Origin: Melieria omissa | Taxonomy: Eukaryota > Arthropoda > Insecta > Diptera > Ulidiidae | Length of the DNA: 64,000 nt | NCBI GenBank assembly: GCA_963971225.1 | Contig: OZ020269.1 | Coordinates: forward strand, 81,258,450-81,322,449 | Direction of reading: 5' to 3' | Shown here: positions 61,819-64,000 of the stretch, in pieces | How the letters are laid out: each line of letters starts with the position of its first letter | Numbering within the stretch: position 1 is the first letter of the stretch | Notes under the pieces: model-generated | What the model saw: the letters and a program-made list of their open reading frames with translations, nothing else | Told to the model about the DNA's origin: nothing | The model's database searches: none | Program-made: the position numbers and the translations under genes

Positions 61819-62556
61819 TTACCATAAAGATCAAGCTGCAGAAGCTGCAGGCTAACGGCAACCTGAAGCATCTCAATCGGGCTGTGGACGCCTTAAAGCA
61901 AACGCTTATCGAGCGCTTCCGCAATTTCTACGAGGTGAACGAGCAGTGCCACGACGCTTTAGTGGCAGCAGTGTCATGCTCGTCGATCAAGTTGAAGTTT
62001 TTGCCGGCGCTCAAGGACTTGGCGCCCGGCATTACTCAGGAGGCAATAACGGAGATCTTCATAAACCACGCCAAGGAATTTGACACGACCGGCGGCACCG
62101 ACCATGCCGACCCCAAGGGGGCGTCTACGAGTGGTGCGTTTGCGGCGCCCGATTCGCTGAACTCGTTCTTCGATTTCAGCCTCAACGATGATGGTAATTG
62201 TACATGAGCATGCCGAAAATTCTCTATGATTCAATCAATCGCTCTGTTTGCACTTTCAGCTCTTATAGAGCAGCAAAAGCACTCGATGTACAAGATTCGG
62301 CTGCAGCTGTTACAGTATTTGGGAGACGGCGATTGCAGCAGACAGTGCTTGGAGCGCTATCCCATAATAAGAAAGACTTTCATTAAATACAACACGCCAC
62401 TGCCCTCGTCAGCGGCTGTGGAACGGCTGTTTGAGTTCGACGCGGACGTCTGTGACCAGATGTTCAGGCACAACTTGCCACACCATCTCTTCGAGCGCAT
62501 GGCAATACTGAAAGCGAATAATGCCTTCTGCTAAATGCGCGGTTCAGGCTAGATGT

Positions 62557-63300
62557 ATTCATTTCATTTCATTTCATTTCATTTATTTCAAGTCTACAGT
62601 AAATGAACTTACAGACTAAGCAAACAACAATAAAAGAACTTAAAAATAGAATAACAATTGGAATAAAACTTAAGAATAGAACAACAATGAGAATAGCGTT
62701 ATTTATAGAAGGAATTCAGACGTGATTTTAATTCTGGTTTGGAAATCGAAAGATCGAGGTTAAGAGAGCCACAAATCTTCGTAGTGACGGAGGACACGAG
62801 AAGGAACATTGAAGTTAATTAGACTCAGGAGGTAAGGACAATCAACAGAACCACTAATAACCTCATGGACGAACACCAAAGAGAGGATAGTTCTTCTACT
62901 CTCAAGTGATTTAAGGTTTATGAGTGAGCAACGCGATAGATACGGAGGAATGGGAATGGAAAACTTTAGAGATCGAAGGCCGAAATTCAAGAAGAATTTT
63001 GGAATTCGTTCAATACGATTACAATGAGAAGAATAGTATGGATTCCAGACAAAAGATGCATACTCCAGACGAGATCTAACAAAAGAAGTGTATAGGAGCT
63101 TGAGGGTGTAGGGGTCAGAGAATTCGAAACTATTACGGCGGACAAATGCTAGCAGAGAGTAGGATTTAGAGATAATGAAGTTCGCATGATTAATAAACGA
63201 CAGTTTGGGGTCAAAGATTACGCCAAGGTCTGTGAAGACGCTTAGCCTCTCGAGAGGCGTACTAGCAATATGGATGAAGTTCTGGCTGGAAGGCGGCAAA
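62557..63300 (-). pseudogene. 5'-truncated LINE, reverse transcriptase C-terminal part
   Basis: The minus-strand frame 63299-62760 encodes the post-catalytic part of a LINE reverse transcriptase (FTDLGVIFDPKLSFINHAN, SLLAFVRRNSFEF, LYTSFVRSRLEYASFVWNP). The 3' end carries a tandem pentanucleotide tail, (TTTCA)n on the plus strand at 62557-62583, as in LINEs with short-repeat tails. The upstream RT core is missing. It lies just after the end of the hAT gene and differs from the LINE at 44.8 kb. Confidence 0.85.
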
Positions 63301-64000
63301 TAGAGAATACTCTACAGCAAGGGTGAGCAACCTTTTTAATTAACGGGCCAATTTAAATTGGCTTTATGTGCGTCCCGCCAAAATTTTTTTTTTAACACTT
63401 ATTAATAATTTACAAAACTTTTTTTATAATAAACATTAGAACAAAATCGATAAAATAAATTCAATTTTAGAAATGCTTGGCGGGCCGCATTAACATGTTT
63501 ACCGGCAATTTCAGTGCGCTTTAATAAGTGAAGAAGACGCAAAAATGTTCAGCAAGAATATAAAAATGTCAGAAAGAAAATGAAAATATGAAAGGGTTGC
63601 GATTACAGATCGACAAAATCGCGCCAGTCTCATACGATTTCGAAATTGGTGCGAAAAATTCGTATGTTTGTGCGCAAGTTTTAAACGTCACTCGTTGTGT
63701 AATTTTTGTAACAAAACAATATTATAGCCAACGTACATGTACGCGTTCAATCCCGAAGCATTTTGGATAACCCGGGATTTCGGGATTTAAAAATGGCAGC
63801 CCGGGATTTCTCGCCGTTCGGAATCGGTAGGTACGTCCCTTCCCACTTTGTACAAAATTTGCACCATCAACACGGACGGTTGTAGCTAGGCCGTAGTCTC
63901 GTAATCGGGCTGTCGTGCCAGTCAATTATTATTATTATTTATTAATCCGGGGATTTTAGGATTTGTTGGGGTTTTTTAGGATTTCATTCTGCGTAACGTT
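63301..64000. other. repeat debris
   Basis: 63324-63500 (GGTGAGCAACCTTTTT, then GGCGGGCCGCA) looks like the ends of another DNA element. 63770-63960 contains several CCCGGGATTT-type phrases. No gene is seen. The sequence continues beyond the window. Confidence 0.4.

Larger units (their letters stand above)
58990..62534 (+). pseudogene. hAT transposase gene, broken
   Basis: Pieces in order: an N-terminal exon to about 59148 (NGKYFRIIQE, then donor GTAGGT); a BED-type zinc finger from about 60310 (CQMC to NFLRHLKEFH); the catalytic core (TTADIWTVSRNSFFGYACHWID, FTDNGGNFLNDAF, YTCSSHGLNLLATTD); the insertion domain; a 66-bp intron near 62194-62259; and the C-terminal dimerisation motif PLPSSAAVERLFEFD, the hAT hallmark. 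The frame shifts near 60960 and again near 61150. A 301-bp MITE interrupts it at 61518, and the first intron has swollen with repeats. Codon use is GC-rich compared with its surroundings. A domesticated gene is conceivable, but the breaks argue against function. Confidence 0.85.

Noticed and set aside
58990..62534. A domesticated hAT host gene
   Set aside because: Two frameshifts, an exon-splitting MITE and an exon-edge hairpin make function unlikely, although the GC-rich codon use is notable.
1..64000. CRISPR arrays, operons or bacterial mobile elements
   Set aside because: Introns, LINEs, MITEs and animal genes show a eukaryotic nuclear genome. No regularly spaced direct repeats with unique spacers were seen.

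Overview
The window is eukaryotic and reads as an insect, most likely a cyclorrhaphan fly close to the tephritid fruit flies. It is AT-rich, has short GT-AG introns, and carries nested debris of DNA transposons, LINEs and a tRNA-derived SINE-like repeat. The recognisable genes look like Drosophila orthologs. From memory, CCT8, Ggamma1, AIMP1, the ArfGAP SMAP gene and spitting image cluster around cytological band 44F of D. melanogaster chromosome 2R, while Dark lies elsewhere on 2R. The window would therefore correspond to Muller element C. Species identity is an inference.

Layout. 1-17.5 kb: intergenic DNA with transposon relics (hAT MITE, Tc1/mariner relic, a 679-bp element flanked by TTAA) and one weak small-protein candidate. 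17.5-25.8 kb: two G-protein gamma genes, both on the minus strand, flank the CCT8 chaperonin gene (plus strand). 30-38.2 kb: AIMP1 (plus) converges on a FAM8A1-like RDD membrane protein gene (minus), followed by a small-gene candidate and the SMAP-type ArfGAP (minus). 39.3-41.8 kb: a seven-exon spitting image/Serendipity-alpha-like gene. 44.8-47.9 kb: a decayed LINE. 49.4-57.1 kb: a 13-exon Dark (Apaf-1-like) gene on the minus strand, for which every exon phase closes and gives about 1387 aa; two of its introns hold MITEs. 58.9-63.3 kb: a nest built on a broken hAT transposase gene, containing a SINE-like repeat, a PIF/Harbinger-like element with a dead MADF reading frame, a 110-bp-arm hairpin, a TTA-flanked MITE and a LINE tail.

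The host genes are unrelated housekeeping or signalling genes that share a neighbourhood: protein folding (CCT8), G-protein signalling (Ggamma), the tRNA-synthetase complex (AIMP1), possible ER-associated degradation (FAM8A1-like), Arf traffic (SMAP), cellularization or actin (spt-like) and apoptosome assembly (Dark). The most notable points are the diverged second Ggamma1 gene 8 kb from the conserved one, with amino-acid-level conservation extending upstream of both presumed start codons, and the transposon nest at 59-63 kb, where insertion boundaries and an empty-site copy can be read directly. I found no evidence of an entirely unknown system.
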